Origin: Hydra vulgaris
Lineage: Eukaryota > Cnidaria > Hydrozoa > Anthoathecata > Hydridae
Reading direction: 5' to 3'
DNA: 64,000 bases
NCBI RefSeq assembly: GCF_038396675.1
Contig: NC_088920.1
Span: 73,177,501 to 73,241,500 of the forward strand
The translations under genes and the position numbers were made by a program. A model generated the notes under the pieces. The model was not told the DNA's origin, did not search any database, and was given only the letters and a program-made list of their open reading frames with translations. Shown piece by piece: positions 7,637 to 15,916 of this stretch (position 1 is its first letter; every line of letters starts with the position of its first letter).

Positions 7637-7965
7637 GTAGTAGAAAGTATAGAAAGTTTAATGTGAAAACACTAACTCGAAAGAATTAGTGAGTGCGTCT
7701 AGAAAGTATAGAAAGTTCAATGTTAAAACACTAACTCGAAAGAATTAGTGAGTGCATCTAGAAAGTATAGAAAGTTCAATGTTAAAACACTAACTCGAAA
7801 GAATTAGTGAGTGCGTCTAGAAAGTATAGAAAGTTCAATGTGAAAACACTAACTCGAAAGAATTAGTGAGTGCGTCTAGAAAGTATAGAAAGTTCAATGT
7901 TAAAACACTAACTCGAAAGAATTAGTGAGTGTGTCGAGTGAAAACACTAACTCGAAAGAATTAGT
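7637..7965 (+). repeat. Tandem repeat, about 60-bp unit, five copies
   Basis: The unit begins TCTAGAAAGTATAGAAAGTT and contains CACTAACTCGAAAGAATTAG, which folds into a hairpin around a GAAA loop. Copies are close to identical, differing at single positions (GTGAAA or GTTAAA, GCGTC or GCATC). The last copy is truncated. The equivalent region of the second arm copy carries an unrelated-length 51-bp unit, so the array evolves by local turnover. Confidence 0.85.
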
Positions 7966-8289
7966 GATGTGAGAACGAGTGTGTGAGTAAGCAGGTTAAG
8001 GATTAAGACAGGATTAAGTAAGTTAAGTAAGGACTAAGTAAGGTTAAGTAAGTAAGTAAGAAAAAATACGGCCGTATAAAAAAAATAAAGACTGTAATAA
8101 AAAAACACAAGTAAGTAGGCCTACTAAGATAAAGTAAAGACAGAATAAGTAAGGTTGTGTCAGGGTGACACTATGTTTTTTATATTGTAAAAAAAAAAAA
8201 AGATATAAAAAATACAAGTCAAAAAAAAAGTTAAAGTCAAAAAAAGTTAAAGTCAAAAAAGTTAAAGTTAAAAAAAGTTAAAGACAAAA
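7966..8289 (+). repeat. GTAAG-rich and AAAGTTAAAGTC-rich noncoding region
   Basis: No gene is visible. 7980-8060 is a run of AAGTAAG/GTTAAG motifs, 8060-8175 includes TACGGCCGTATA, AGTAGGCCTACT (both palindromes) and GTGTCAGGGTGACAC, and 8213-8285 is a simple repeat of about five copies of AAAAAAGTTAAAGTC leading into the next ATG. The first part (to about 8145) is repeated at 63850-64000 and, inverted and diverged, at 48450-49080. It could be a terminal or origin region of the element. Confidence 0.6.
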
Positions 8290-8712
8290 ATGGCTGCAGA
8301 TGATATTGATTTTTCCCGTATGATTGTAAGACGTAATTTATTTTCGACACCTTCCTATAAAAGCAATTTGAGACCTAAATATACATCTAAATTACCCAAA
8401 TATACAGTAGATGGAAAATGGCCTTTTCATAGGGATGCTTTTTTTGAATTTTTTGATAGGACCTCTTTTGATGAAAACGAGTTAACCGATCCCAATAATA
8501 CAGAACTAAGAACTCTAAGACGTAGAAGAGTTAAGAAAAATTTAAAAAAAATAAAGCGTCAATATTGTAGAAAAGCACTGATGTGTTATCGAAAAACAAA
8601 AAGCAAGTATATAAATAATAAACAAAATCGCGAAATGAATCGAGTAGGAAAACCGATATATCGTTTTGTTTTAACAAAAGTGGATCGCGATAAACACAGA
8701 AATATTCATTAA
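8290..8712 (+). CDS. Basic core-type protein, 140 aa, NR-RVGK family
   Basis: First gene of the core. Residues 1-70 are mixed (DIDFSRMIVRRNLFSTPS; Pro/Tyr-rich; a KWPFHRDAFFEFF segment). Residues 75-140 are strongly basic with CRKALMCYRKTKSKY and QNREMNRVGKPIYRF, matching the block of the arm protein at 6375-6710. It may be a DNA-condensing or virion protein. It ends four bases before the next gene's ATG. Confidence 0.65.
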   Translation: MAADDIDFSRMIVRRNLFSTPSYKSNLRPKYTSKLPKYTVDGKWPFHRDAFFEFFDRTSFDENELTDPNNTELRTLRRRRVKKNLKKIKRQYCRKALMCYRKTKSKYINNKQNREMNRVGKPIYRFVLTKVDRDKHRNIH

Positions 8713-8716
8713 AAAA

Positions 8717-8920
8717 ATGAGACATAGAAGACATAGAGGGCATAGAAATGCTAGAAGATATATTTTTGTTCATCGAAAATCGAAACCTAATCCTAGACCT
8801 TATCATTCTTTAATCGGTAAAGGACGAAAGCGTATACTTAGAAAACGCGGTAAAGGTATCCTTGGTAACCTATTAGGAAATATACCCGTACTTGGTGGTG
8901 TATTTAAAACTATATTTTAA
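8717..8920 (+). CDS. Arg-rich core-like peptide, 67 aa
   Basis: The N-terminal 50 residues are rich in Arg/His/Lys (MRHRRHRGHRNARRY) and the last 17 are hydrophobic and Gly-rich (GILGNLLGNIPVLGGVF). This basic head plus short hydrophobic tail recurs in the peptides at 9973, 41420, 41876 and 42046 and resembles the small core (pX/mu-type) peptides of adenovirus-like capsids. Probably packed with the genome. Confidence 0.6.
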   Translation: MRHRRHRGHRNARRYIFVHRKSKPNPRPYHSLIGKGRKRILRKRGKGILGNLLGNIPVLGGVFKTIF

Positions 8921-8937
8921 TCGGATTAAAAAACATG

Positions 8938-8955
8938 TATAAAAAAGCTCAACTC
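8938..8955 (+). promoter_or_regulatory. TATA-like promoter
   Basis: TGTATAAAAAAGCTC followed about 30 bases later by a short AT-poor stretch and then the gene at 9043. Same style as the TATA boxes of the protease-side and dUTPase genes. Confidence 0.4.
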
Positions 8956-9042
8956 TGTAAAACGTTCATTTACAAAAAAGAATGAATTCATCAGTGTGTA
9001 AACACGTCAAAAGAAAAAGCCACATTAAAAATATTGCGACAA

Positions 9043-9370
9043 ATGTTTTGTGCAAAAATTTCGAGTTTATGTTGAAGAAAATATTAAAGAATGTCTTTGG
9101 TTATTGAAAGATATGGAAAAACAGAGTCAAAAGCTCAAAAATTTACGTACAGACACAAGTGCTTATGGCGATTATATTCTTACGTACGAATATGAAAACG
9201 GTGTTGCTGAAATTATCAGCGGAGATAAAGAAAATGGACACACAAAAACATCTACTTTTTTTGGTGGATTTATATTAGATTTTGATATTATAAATAAAAT
9301 ATATAGCATATCACATGTATATGACGGTGTTTTTTATATTGGTAATAAAATACCAAAAATATATGTATAA
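9043..9370 (+). CDS. Hypothetical protein, about 106 aa, likely 5' frameshift
   Basis: The long frame (from 9050) has no ATG near its 5' end. An ATG at 9043 would enter that frame if one A of the AAAAA run at 9054-9058 were absent, which suggests a homopolymer indel. The protein (YVEENIKECLWLLKDMEKQ..., then a beta-rich half with YGDYILTYEYENG and FGGFILDF) is related in layout to 9496-9807: both have an N-terminal helix then an antiparallel-beta half. Function unknown. Confidence 0.45.
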
Positions 9371-9495
9371 AAAAAAATATTTGATAGTGTTATTTCTTTT
9401 TTTTTTTAAAAAAAGTAATATAAATTTGTTTGTTTTAAAATAAAAAAAATTCATTTGAAGAAAAAATATTCATTTGAAAATAAACAAAAAAAAAA

Positions 9496-9807
9496 ATGGA
9501 GTTTAAAACTTGTTTAAACGAATTTTATAACACTGTTATGAATGTAGAAGCTTCCAAGTTTGAAGCTAGCGATATTTTAAAACATGTTGAAGGCGATTTT
9601 AAATTAGTATTTCGTTTGGATGCAAGTAAACAAATCAAAGTAACTCGTGATAATAATAAAGCCCATATTGAATTTTTTTATGGTGAAAACATTCGAAATG
9701 AATCTTTTATGGTGAAAACATTCGAAATGAATTATAAAGACTTTGTTGATGTAATTAAAGAAACATTTAACGTTTGGCAACTCGAAGAAGCAGACATAAA
9801 AGAATGA
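9496..9807 (+). CDS. Hypothetical protein, 103 aa
   Basis: It starts at ATG 9496. N-terminal helix (CLNEFYNTVMNVEASKFEASD) then beta strands (DFKLVFRLDASKQIKVTRD, HIEFFYGE). A 15-base near-direct repeat (TTTTTATGGTGAAAACATTCG) occurs twice inside it at about 9677 and 9705. A related broken copy follows immediately (9804-10000). Confidence 0.5.
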   Translation: MEFKTCLNEFYNTVMNVEASKFEASDILKHVEGDFKLVFRLDASKQIKVTRDNNKAHIEFFYGENIRNESFMVKTFEMNYKDFVDVIKETFNVWQLEEADIKE

Positions 9808-10000
9808 AACATTTTACTGATTATTTAGAGACTTATTATGGGGAATAATTATTAAAGTAACCCGTTTCAACGATGAATTTATTATTGAGTTTATATATGA
9901 AGAAGTTCCTTTTGAAACTTTTAAACTTCCTTTGAAATATTTTTTAGTTTATGTTGAGCATTGTCAACAAAAATGGCTTTTAAGCGAAAAAGATATTTGA
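9804..10000 (+). pseudogene. Broken paralogue of the 9496 gene
   Basis: An ATG at 9804 overlaps the previous stop (ATGA) and opens 14 codons ending at TAA. In another frame, from about 9857 to a TGA at 9998-10000, the sequence VTRFNDEFIIEFIYEE...QQKWLLSEKDI parallels the end of the 9496 protein (VTRDNNKAHIEFFYGE...VWQLEEADI). The two halves are separated by a frameshift and partial deletion. Confidence 0.55.
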
Positions 10001-10227
10001 GATCAAAAAGACGTAAAAGTCATAGAAAGAGAATACGCAGAAGAGGAAGAGGATTAGCCGATTTTATCACTCCTAAAAATGTAACTAACGCATTGCAAGT
10101 GGGTTCGCTGTTATACAGTATAAAAAAAGCGTGGAAAGGCAAAAAAACAAAAACGCCTCCTGTTCCTGTTGTTACAAAACCTGCCAACCCTTATATGCCT
10201 CCGGATAAAGTGTTTGAAGTATATTAA
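9973..10227 (+). CDS. Arg/Lys-rich core-like protein, 84 aa
   Basis: The start is ATG 9973. Residues 1-30 are almost all Arg/Lys/Ser (MAFKRKRYLRSKRRKSHRKR, then RGRG); 31-55 hold a hydrophobic helix (ITPKNVTNALQVGSLLYSIKKAW); the tail is Pro-rich with PPVP and PYMPPD. The layout is that of a virion DNA-binding or pX/pVII-like core protein. It overlaps the end of the broken paralogue in a different frame. Confidence 0.6.
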   Translation: MAFKRKRYLRSKRRKSHRKRIRRRGRGLADFITPKNVTNALQVGSLLYSIKKAWKGKKTKTPPVPVVTKPANPYMPPDKVFEVY

Positions 10228-10249
10228 AAAAAAAAGTTGTAAAAAAATA

Positions 10250-10582
10250 TTATATTAATTCATTTAATGAATAAATATGTACATATAAAAAATTGTTTCT
10301 TTTTTCTTGTTCTCGTTTCTTTTTGTAACGTTTTATTAGAATAGTTTTTTTTCCTTTGCAAGTTAAACAATTTATTTTATAAAGATGTATTTTTGCAGAT
10401 CTTTTGGTAACAGTATTAAAAATCCGTATTTCTTGATTTACAACGTGGATAGTGCAGTTTTTTAACAAATGTTGATTTTTTTTTTCTTTTAAAACTACAA
10501 AAAACAGTTCACCATATCCATTGCACGTGGCGCATTTTTCTTCTACGATTTCTTCTAATAGCGTGTGCGCTGTTCTCTTCAT
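10250..10582 (-). CDS. Two-CxxC zinc-ribbon-like protein, 110 aa
   Basis: Two DnaJ-like Cys motifs are visible: CATCNGYGE (about residues 17-25) and CLTCKGKKT (about 72-80), separated by a beta-rich stretch. The C-terminus is basic. These could form one zinc site. It ends 8 bases before the protease gene's stop side begins (its start is at 10582, protease ends at 10591), so the two are probably transcribed together. Exact role unknown. Confidence 0.55.
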   Translation of the reverse strand: MKRTAHTLLEEIVEEKCATCNGYGELFFVVLKEKKNQHLLKNCTIHVVNQEIRIFNTVTKRSAKIHLYKINCLTCKGKKTILIKRYKKKREQEKRNNFLYVHIYSLNELI

Positions 10583-10590
10583 GATTCTGT

Positions 10591-11754
10591 TTATATTAAA
10601 TTCAGAGCGATTTGCCTTTTTATTTCTTTTTTAGTCATGATATCATCAATAGGTACATCTAAAAATTGATTGGCAGTCTTTAATCGCGTATAATTGTTTG
10701 CGTAAATTCTATCCATTTCATTTTGCATCATGTAATAAATATTTTCCTCGTTCATCACAGCTGGAATGGCTTGAATATCCAATAGGGATAACTTACCCCA
10801 CGTACCTTCATAATTTGTTCTTAAGAATCCTGCATCTTTTAAAAACCTTTTAGCAGCATTTTGAGCTAATAATTGTTTTTCGTAAATATCATAATGTAAA
10901 GGAATTTGTTTTGTTTTCATAGACAATAGATCACGTTCCAGATTTTCCTGTTTTTTCATATAAAAATGCAACTGCATGTCTTTTTCAAACAGTTGTTTAG
11001 CAGTGTTATCAAGGTATTGAAAGAGTTCGTGTTTAATAAACTGAAAAAATGAATAAAGATTTATTTGAACTAGTGAAGAGGCATGAAGCGTTGTTACTTC
11101 AAAAAAATAATGGTTTAACAGTCTGCACAACGAAGGTAAATATATTTGATCTGTATATAATACATTTTCGCTGCGAAAGACTAGAGCCACAAAATAGGCG
11201 GCAAATGCACCACATAAACTACTATCATTCCATTGAAAAGGAAATTTATTGTATGAAAAAAATACATTTTGATTGCCAGTGATTTCGCTATATTTTAAAA
11301 TAAATTTGGTAAACCAATAAAATTCACGATTTTTTGCTGTCCATTCTGTAGGAAAATGATTGGATTGACGTATATAAGAATTAATTTCAATTTCGTTGTA
11401 GTTAATGTTAATCGTGTTGATTTGTATATTGCTATTCACTTCTTCTACTGCTTCAAACAAATATTTATTAAATCTTAAATGTATTGGAATTTGTTGCAAT
11501 ACACTTTCTTCACCTAAACTATCAAAACAAAAAAAATGACCCTTGTCTATTTTCATCAACACTCTCCAATGTTGACCTGCCTCTTTTGTAGTTTCATTGT
11601 TGTAAATGATAAAGGAACCATTTTTTTTCATTTGTTGAATAATATGAATATGTGTTTTTGTTTGACTTAGTTCGTCAAAAGCATATATTCCTATAAAATA
11701 ATTTTTAAATTCTGAATTTTTAAAAAAACGAGACAAAGAATCATCAGTAGCCAT
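10591..11754 (-). CDS. Adenain-type cysteine protease, 387 aa
   Basis: Matches the ULP1/adenovirus protease family that matures capsid proteins in Mavericks. The catalytic His is in GQHWRVLMKIDKGHFFCFDS (about residue 62), the acidic partner is the Asp/Glu that follows (FDSLGEE), and the catalytic Cys is in NDSSLCGAFAAYFVALVFR (about residue 182). The oxyanion Gln is likely the PFQWND glutamine just before it. The C-terminal half (200-387) is an extra helical region longer than the viral protease usually has. No frame damage is seen. Confidence 0.8.
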   Translation of the reverse strand: MATDDSLSRFFKNSEFKNYFIGIYAFDELSQTKTHIHIIQQMKKNGSFIIYNNETTKEAGQHWRVLMKIDKGHFFCFDSLGEESVLQQIPIHLRFNKYLFEAVEEVNSNIQINTININYNEIEINSYIRQSNHFPTEWTAKNREFYWFTKFILKYSEITGNQNVFFSYNKFPFQWNDSSLCGAFAAYFVALVFRSENVLYTDQIYLPSLCRLLNHYFFEVTTLHASSLVQINLYSFFQFIKHELFQYLDNTAKQLFEKDMQLHFYMKKQENLERDLLSMKTKQIPLHYDIYEKQLLAQNAAKRFLKDAGFLRTNYEGTWGKLSLLDIQAIPAVMNEENIYYMMQNEMDRIYANNYTRLKTANQFLDVPIDDIMTKKEIKRQIALNLI

Positions 11755-11761
11755 TTTTTTT

Positions 11762-12403
11762 TTATTCTTCTTTTTCTAAATTAAAAAAACTCGCAATAAA
11801 TAGTGTTATAACAGCGTGTAATATATTAACAAATAAAGTTTTTTTATCGGCGGTTCCTTCCTTTATAATTCCTTCAATGTTTCTTTTAACAGACTTCTTT
11901 TTTAAAGCGTCATCTAGTTTTTTTATCAAAGAAGTAATGGTAGGTATTACTTTTGAAGTAAACGTATCCACAAAACCGTCAGTTTGATCGCCTTCTGTTA
12001 GAATCATAGGTGGTTTGATTTTTCTTTCTAGCAGCAAAAGAGTGAGCTTGGTTTTATAGAGTTCTATTACATAATGTTCGCCATAGGTTTCTTTCAAATC
12101 ATCAAAGTAGTTGAGATGAATAGAACAAAGTTGAGGATTTTCGAGTAAATTATTAAATTCGCTGTTTTTAAAACATTTTTCAATACTGTAAGAATTTAAT
12201 GTTATCCTTTTAGATTTGAGTACATTTTGTAAAAATTCAAACGAATTTTTATCTGTAAAATGTTCTTCTTCTACGTAATCCGATGAAGGTGAAGAATTTC
12301 CAGATTTGTGTTCGTAATATTTATATCTTTTAGATACTTCATCGAGCGCGCACACTGCGCAATTGTTGTGAATTTTTTTAATGATGCTATCAACGCGATT
12401 CAT
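11762..12403 (-). CDS. Hypothetical protein, 213 aa, C-terminal hydrophobic helix
   Basis: It starts at 12403, upstream of the protease in the same orientation with only 7 bases between. It has an N-terminal CAVCALDE motif, a Ser/acidic linker (about 35-55), a helical middle and a hydrophobic helix near the C-terminus (LFVNILHAVITLFIASFFNL). Tail-anchored or amphipathic membrane-active behaviour is possible, in the manner of a membrane-lytic minor capsid protein, but homology is not recognised. Confidence 0.5.
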   Translation of the reverse strand: MNRVDSIIKKIHNNCAVCALDEVSKRYKYYEHKSGNSSPSSDYVEEEHFTDKNSFEFLQNVLKSKRITLNSYSIEKCFKNSEFNNLLENPQLCSIHLNYFDDLKETYGEHYVIELYKTKLTLLLLERKIKPPMILTEGDQTDGFVDTFTSKVIPTITSLIKKLDDALKKKSVKRNIEGIIKEGTADKKTLFVNILHAVITLFIASFFNLEKEE

Positions 12404-12525
12404 TTTTTTTTAATTAAAAATGTAAAAAAAAATATTTTTAAAAAATTTGATTTTTTATACTTTTTTATTCGTTTTATTAAAAGAATACGCTTCTTTTTTT
12501 AATAAAAAAAGCATTTTTTTTCTAG

Positions 12526-13260
12526 TTGTGGTTGTTAGATTTGGAATTTATAACCAATAAAGAGATTCACAAGTGGGGAAGAAATTGCATTAGAGAATTA
12601 TGTTTGCGTTCACTTGCTGATAAAAAGTTTTATCACGTACAAGTTATACCATGTGAAAAATTTGAAAACATGGAAGAAAAGGATAAAAAAGTATTTTTAT
12701 ACTGTCTAAAGAATATTCATGGGTTAGAATATTATCCCACATTCAAATATACCAGCGAAATCATATTTTGCTGCTCCGTAGTGGATTATTTAAAAACTAT
12801 ATTTTCAAAATTCGAATATAATGTTGTATTTTATAAAGGTGGAAACATGGAAAAAGATGTGTTGGCTACAATAAGTGAACAAAAAATAGTTACATTCGAT
12901 TTAAATAAATTATTATTTCCGAAATTATGTAAACTACCTTCTTATTTTAACAATGAAAGTTTATGTTTAGAACACTATCATCATAACTATGTGAAAAAAC
13001 ATATCCACGAACATTGTCCTAAATATGAAACATATATGTTTGCACACTATTTAGAAGATTTTGTAAATGGGTTTATAGAAAATATCGACGTACAAGATTA
13101 TACAGAATTAAATGTTGAAGAATACTCGAGTTTTATTAAATTTATAAAAGATAACATTCAATGTATTTATATATTAAAAAAAGACACTGGTGAATGTTTT
13201 AATAATATATTTCAAGTAAACAAACTTGTATATCAACTTTTTGATATGGAAAAAAAATAA
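12526..13260 (+). CDS. Exonuclease-like (DEDD fold) protein, 5' exon not found
   Basis: The frame begins WLLDLEFITN, with the DLE of a DEDD-exonuclease ExoI motif at the very start; a second Asp-bearing segment (VVFYKGGNMEKDVLA) and a late FAHYLEDFV fit ExoII and ExoIII positions. There is no ATG: the frame opens right after TTTTTTTCTAG at 12514-12525, a perfect 3' splice site, so a short first exon must lie upstream. Similar stand-alone nucleases occur in Mavericks; this is a family-level guess. Confidence 0.5.
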   Translation: MWLLDLEFITNKEIHKWGRNCIRELCLRSLADKKFYHVQVIPCEKFENMEEKDKKVFLYCLKNIHGLEYYPTFKYTSEIIFCCSVVDYLKTIFSKFEYNVVFYKGGNMEKDVLATISEQKIVTFDLNKLLFPKLCKLPSYFNNESLCLEHYHHNYVKKHIHEHCPKYETYMFAHYLEDFVNGFIENIDVQDYTELNVEEYSSFIKFIKDNIQCIYILKKDTGECFNNIFQVNKLVYQLFDMEKK

Positions 13261-13284
13261 AAAAATAAAAAAAAATTGTCTTGT

Positions 13285-14229
13285 TTATAATCCTTCTTCC
13301 GCAGTCACATAATATTTGGTGTAATGATTGTTTGTATGAATAGGTTGTTTCGATACTATTTTGTCGTTTTCATAATTATAAACTTCCTCCTCTTTTCTGT
13401 ATAAAATCTTTGAAATGTTAAAATTTCTCTTAAAGAAAAAAAACCATTGAGCTGTGGGAAACATTTCTATTAAACTTTTTTCGTGAAAATTGCAACGTTC
13501 AAAGGCTTTGTAAATGTACACTTTATCTCCTTCTTGATGTACTTTTTTTTGTATAAAATATTCATAAATAGGAACGGGTGTGTATAAGGTATAATAACCA
13601 TTATGAAAAACTTTATCGTCAAACGAAAAACAAGGCAGTGGGTCCATGCAAGCTGGAACAACATAATTTAACAGTTTACAATTTTTCTTCAACTGATCAT
13701 ATTCCCATTTGTTAGATAGATAAGGAAACAAAAAATAATACTTTAAAGTAGGTTTAAGTTTGCTTTTCCACGAAGTTTGCTTTTCCATGCTTTTTGATTT
13801 GTAATAAAGTTTATATACTTTAAGAAAGTCTTCTAGTTGTTTTTTTAATTCTTCGTGTTGTTTTTCTACAGTTGTTTTGATTACATTTAAAAAATCATCG
13901 TTTATCAGGCGACATACTTCGAGCATGTTTGTTCTCCATGATGGTGCTTGTTCTACAAAATTCATATAACGACGTGATGGTTTTTCAAACAAATCAAGTT
14001 TATTTTCATAGTCTTTAGCTATAAAAATATAATATAAATCCTTGAATTTTTCTTCTTCCAAGTTTAATTCCAAGTTAAAATTTTTTAAATACTTAAAGAT
14101 AATGTCTTGCCATTCTTCATACGTGTTATTTAAATGGTGAAATTCAAACAACATAGGATGTAATTCATTATCTGGATAAAAAAGTTGAACAGCTTTGATA
14201 AGACTTTCGTCGAGTTGTTTGCTAGTCAT
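13285..14229 (-). CDS. Hypothetical core protein, 314 aa
   Basis: ATG 14229 is chosen; the four codons before it begin with GTG. A TATA box lies 45 bases upstream. The protein is helical in its first half (KQHEELKKQLEDFLKVYKLY) and aromatic-rich in the second (NGYYTLYTPVPIYEYF). No motif is recognised. Its conserved early-style promoter suggests a replication or regulatory role. Confidence 0.55.
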   Translation of the reverse strand: MTSKQLDESLIKAVQLFYPDNELHPMLFEFHHLNNTYEEWQDIIFKYLKNFNLELNLEEEKFKDLYYIFIAKDYENKLDLFEKPSRRYMNFVEQAPSWRTNMLEVCRLINDDFLNVIKTTVEKQHEELKKQLEDFLKVYKLYYKSKSMEKQTSWKSKLKPTLKYYFLFPYLSNKWEYDQLKKNCKLLNYVVPACMDPLPCFSFDDKVFHNGYYTLYTPVPIYEYFIQKKVHQEGDKVYIYKAFERCNFHEKSLIEMFPTAQWFFFFKRNFNISKILYRKEEEVYNYENDKIVSKQPIHTNNHYTKYYVTAEEGL

Positions 14230-14269
14230 TTTCTCTTTCACAAATGAACTAGCGTTTTATTTTTTTTCA

Positions 14270-14282
14270 CCCTTTATATAGG
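14270..14282 (-). promoter_or_regulatory. TATA box of the 14229 gene
   Basis: Minus strand reads CCTATATAAAGGGTG, a strong TATA consensus, about 45 bases upstream of the ATG. Confidence 0.65.
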
Positions 14283-14380
14283 AAAATAGAGAGATTAAAA
14301 AAAAACAAGTTTTTTAATATTAAAACAGGTTTTTTAAATCAAAAAAATTACAAAAATTTTTATTTAAAAAAAAAAAAAAA

Positions 14381-15082
14381 TTATTCTTCTTCTTCTGGTA
14401 CTTCTGATACTTCTGGTTCGACTTTGGTTTTTTTTGTTTCAATTTCAGCAAGCTCGAGCGAAGCTCTTTTCAAATTTTGATTTAAATTTCGTGAAACGCC
14501 ATTTTTAATTAACGAATTATGAAAAGATGGTTCTATAGCCAACTGTCTTGCATATTCTGTAGTATAAATTTCGTCTTCTTCTTTGGCTAATCGTATACTA
14601 AAATTGCTAAAATCGATCGTTTTTAATATGCGAGTTTTAGGGTAAGCTACTTGCCTATAGGCTTTGTTTTGAGCTTCTTCCATAGCCATCATCAAACTTT
14701 CCAATACTTTTTTGGTCATTTTGTTATGATTAAATATAAACACCGCATTATTAGTGAGTTCGCCTTTGTTCATTTTAAATGTGTTGTCGTCTTTAGTCAA
14801 TTTCAATTCGCATCTAAACAAATAATTTGTTTTGTTGAGATCGCACATTTCTCTATATCTCCATGGTAACAAGATTTCACAGCCCTCATTTTTTTGTTTG
14901 TAAATCAATTCTTTTTTATTAAAGTTAAATTGCGCCAGCGGTTTAAGAGGAACAGTAGAATATTGTTTTTCTTTCACATTTTTTTCTTCTTTAAATTCTA
15001 TGAGCCACAAAGTAGCAGCTGCTAGATCTGCAAATTTAACATAGTTGCTATCATTGCAATAAACAATTTCAAACTCTGTCAT
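14381..15082 (-). CDS. Hypothetical core protein, 233 aa, acidic tail
   Basis: The start at 15082 has its own TATA box. Residues 60-120 look like beta strands with charged loops (YLFRCELKLTKDDNTFKMNKGEL), followed by a helix (KKVLESLMMAMEEAQNKAYRQ) and an acidic C-terminus (EVSEVPEEEE). An acidic tail on an OB-like beta body would suit a single-stranded-DNA-binding protein, but this is a guess. No homologue recognised. Confidence 0.5.
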   Translation of the reverse strand: MTEFEIVYCNDSNYVKFADLAAATLWLIEFKEEKNVKEKQYSTVPLKPLAQFNFNKKELIYKQKNEGCEILLPWRYREMCDLNKTNYLFRCELKLTKDDNTFKMNKGELTNNAVFIFNHNKMTKKVLESLMMAMEEAQNKAYRQVAYPKTRILKTIDFSNFSIRLAKEEDEIYTTEYARQLAIEPSFHNSLIKNGVSRNLNQNLKRASLELAEIETKKTKVEPEVSEVPEEEE

Positions 15083-15387
15083 TTTTTGATGTTCGTTGTG
15101 TTGAGAATGAACTTTGAAATGGAAATGAACTCTTTTTATACTGTTTCAGTTGAAAAGAAAGATTAAAAAAACAAGTACTAAACAAGTTTTTTAGAAAAAT
15201 GTTAATCCCTTAATCAAGAGTCTAAAGTTCAATGTGTGGTACGATGAACTTTAAACTTTGCACTTTACACTTTTAATTCTGTTTTTAATGATAGAGATAA
15301 TGTTGTTATGACTACTATTTTATATAAAAAGAGTGGAAAAAAACTTGAGGTTATCATCTTTTTGGACAAGACAGCGAGATAGATAAA
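15083..15387. promoter_or_regulatory. Divergent promoter region
   Basis: Contains a minus-strand TATA (CAGTATAAAAAGAG, 15131-15143) for the 15082 gene and a plus-strand TATA (TTTATATAAAAAGAGTGG, 15319-15335) for dUTPase. Between them AAAGTTCA (15224-15231) and TGAACTTT (15245-15252) form a perfect 8-bp inverted repeat. Both TATA boxes share the extended TATAAAAAGAG sequence. Confidence 0.65.
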
Positions 15388-15861
15388 ATGGAAAATAAAG
15401 AGTTTAAATCACTTGAAATTACAGATATTCATGAATGGTCTTTTTATGAAACAAAAGAAAGCGCTTGTTTTGATTTGAGAAGCTCGAAGGATGTTATACT
15501 TCAACCCCATCAACGTGTTTTAGTAAATACTGGAGTGTATATAGATAAAATGGATTCAAATTTAGTAGGACAGATATATTCAAAATCAGGTATTGCTTTT
15601 AAACATGGTGTGGTAGTGTTCAATGCTCCAGGCATAATAGACGCCGATTATAAAGACGAAATTAAAGTCTTATTGATGAATCATTTTGAAGAAAATGTTG
15701 TGTTTAAACGTGGAGATGCTATTGCTCAAATGGGATTTGTAAAAATGTTTAAAGCTGTAAAAAATGTAATAGAATTTGATGGGTGTTGTTGTGGTCAAGT
15801 AAAAATGTCAATGATTAAAGATGTAGAAAGAAAGGGTGGTTTTGGCTCCACTGGAAAATAA
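15388..15861 (+). CDS. dut: dUTP pyrophosphatase (trimeric dUTPase), 157 aa
   Basis: Hydrolyses dUTP to dUMP, keeping uracil out of the AT-rich genome. All five family motifs are present: I ACFDLRSS (about 27-34), II YSKSGIA (about 63-69), III GIIDADYKDEIKV (about 80-92), IV RGDAIAQMGF (about 111-120), V RKGGFGSTGK at the C-terminus. Motif I has Cys-Phe-Asp in place of the usual Gly-x-Asp spacing but keeps the Asp. Length is typical. The gene has its own TATA box. Confidence 0.93.
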   Translation: MENKEFKSLEITDIHEWSFYETKESACFDLRSSKDVILQPHQRVLVNTGVYIDKMDSNLVGQIYSKSGIAFKHGVVVFNAPGIIDADYKDEIKVLLMNHFEENVVFKRGDAIAQMGFVKMFKAVKNVIEFDGCCCGQVKMSMIKDVERKGGFGSTGK

Positions 15862-15916
15862 TTTTTTTGTAAAATATTTTTGTAAAATTTTTTTATTTTT
15901 TAGATTAGTAAAAATT

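Noticed and set aside
7637..7965. Possible CRISPR array
   Set aside because: Units are adjacent with no unique spacers, and the context is eukaryotic.
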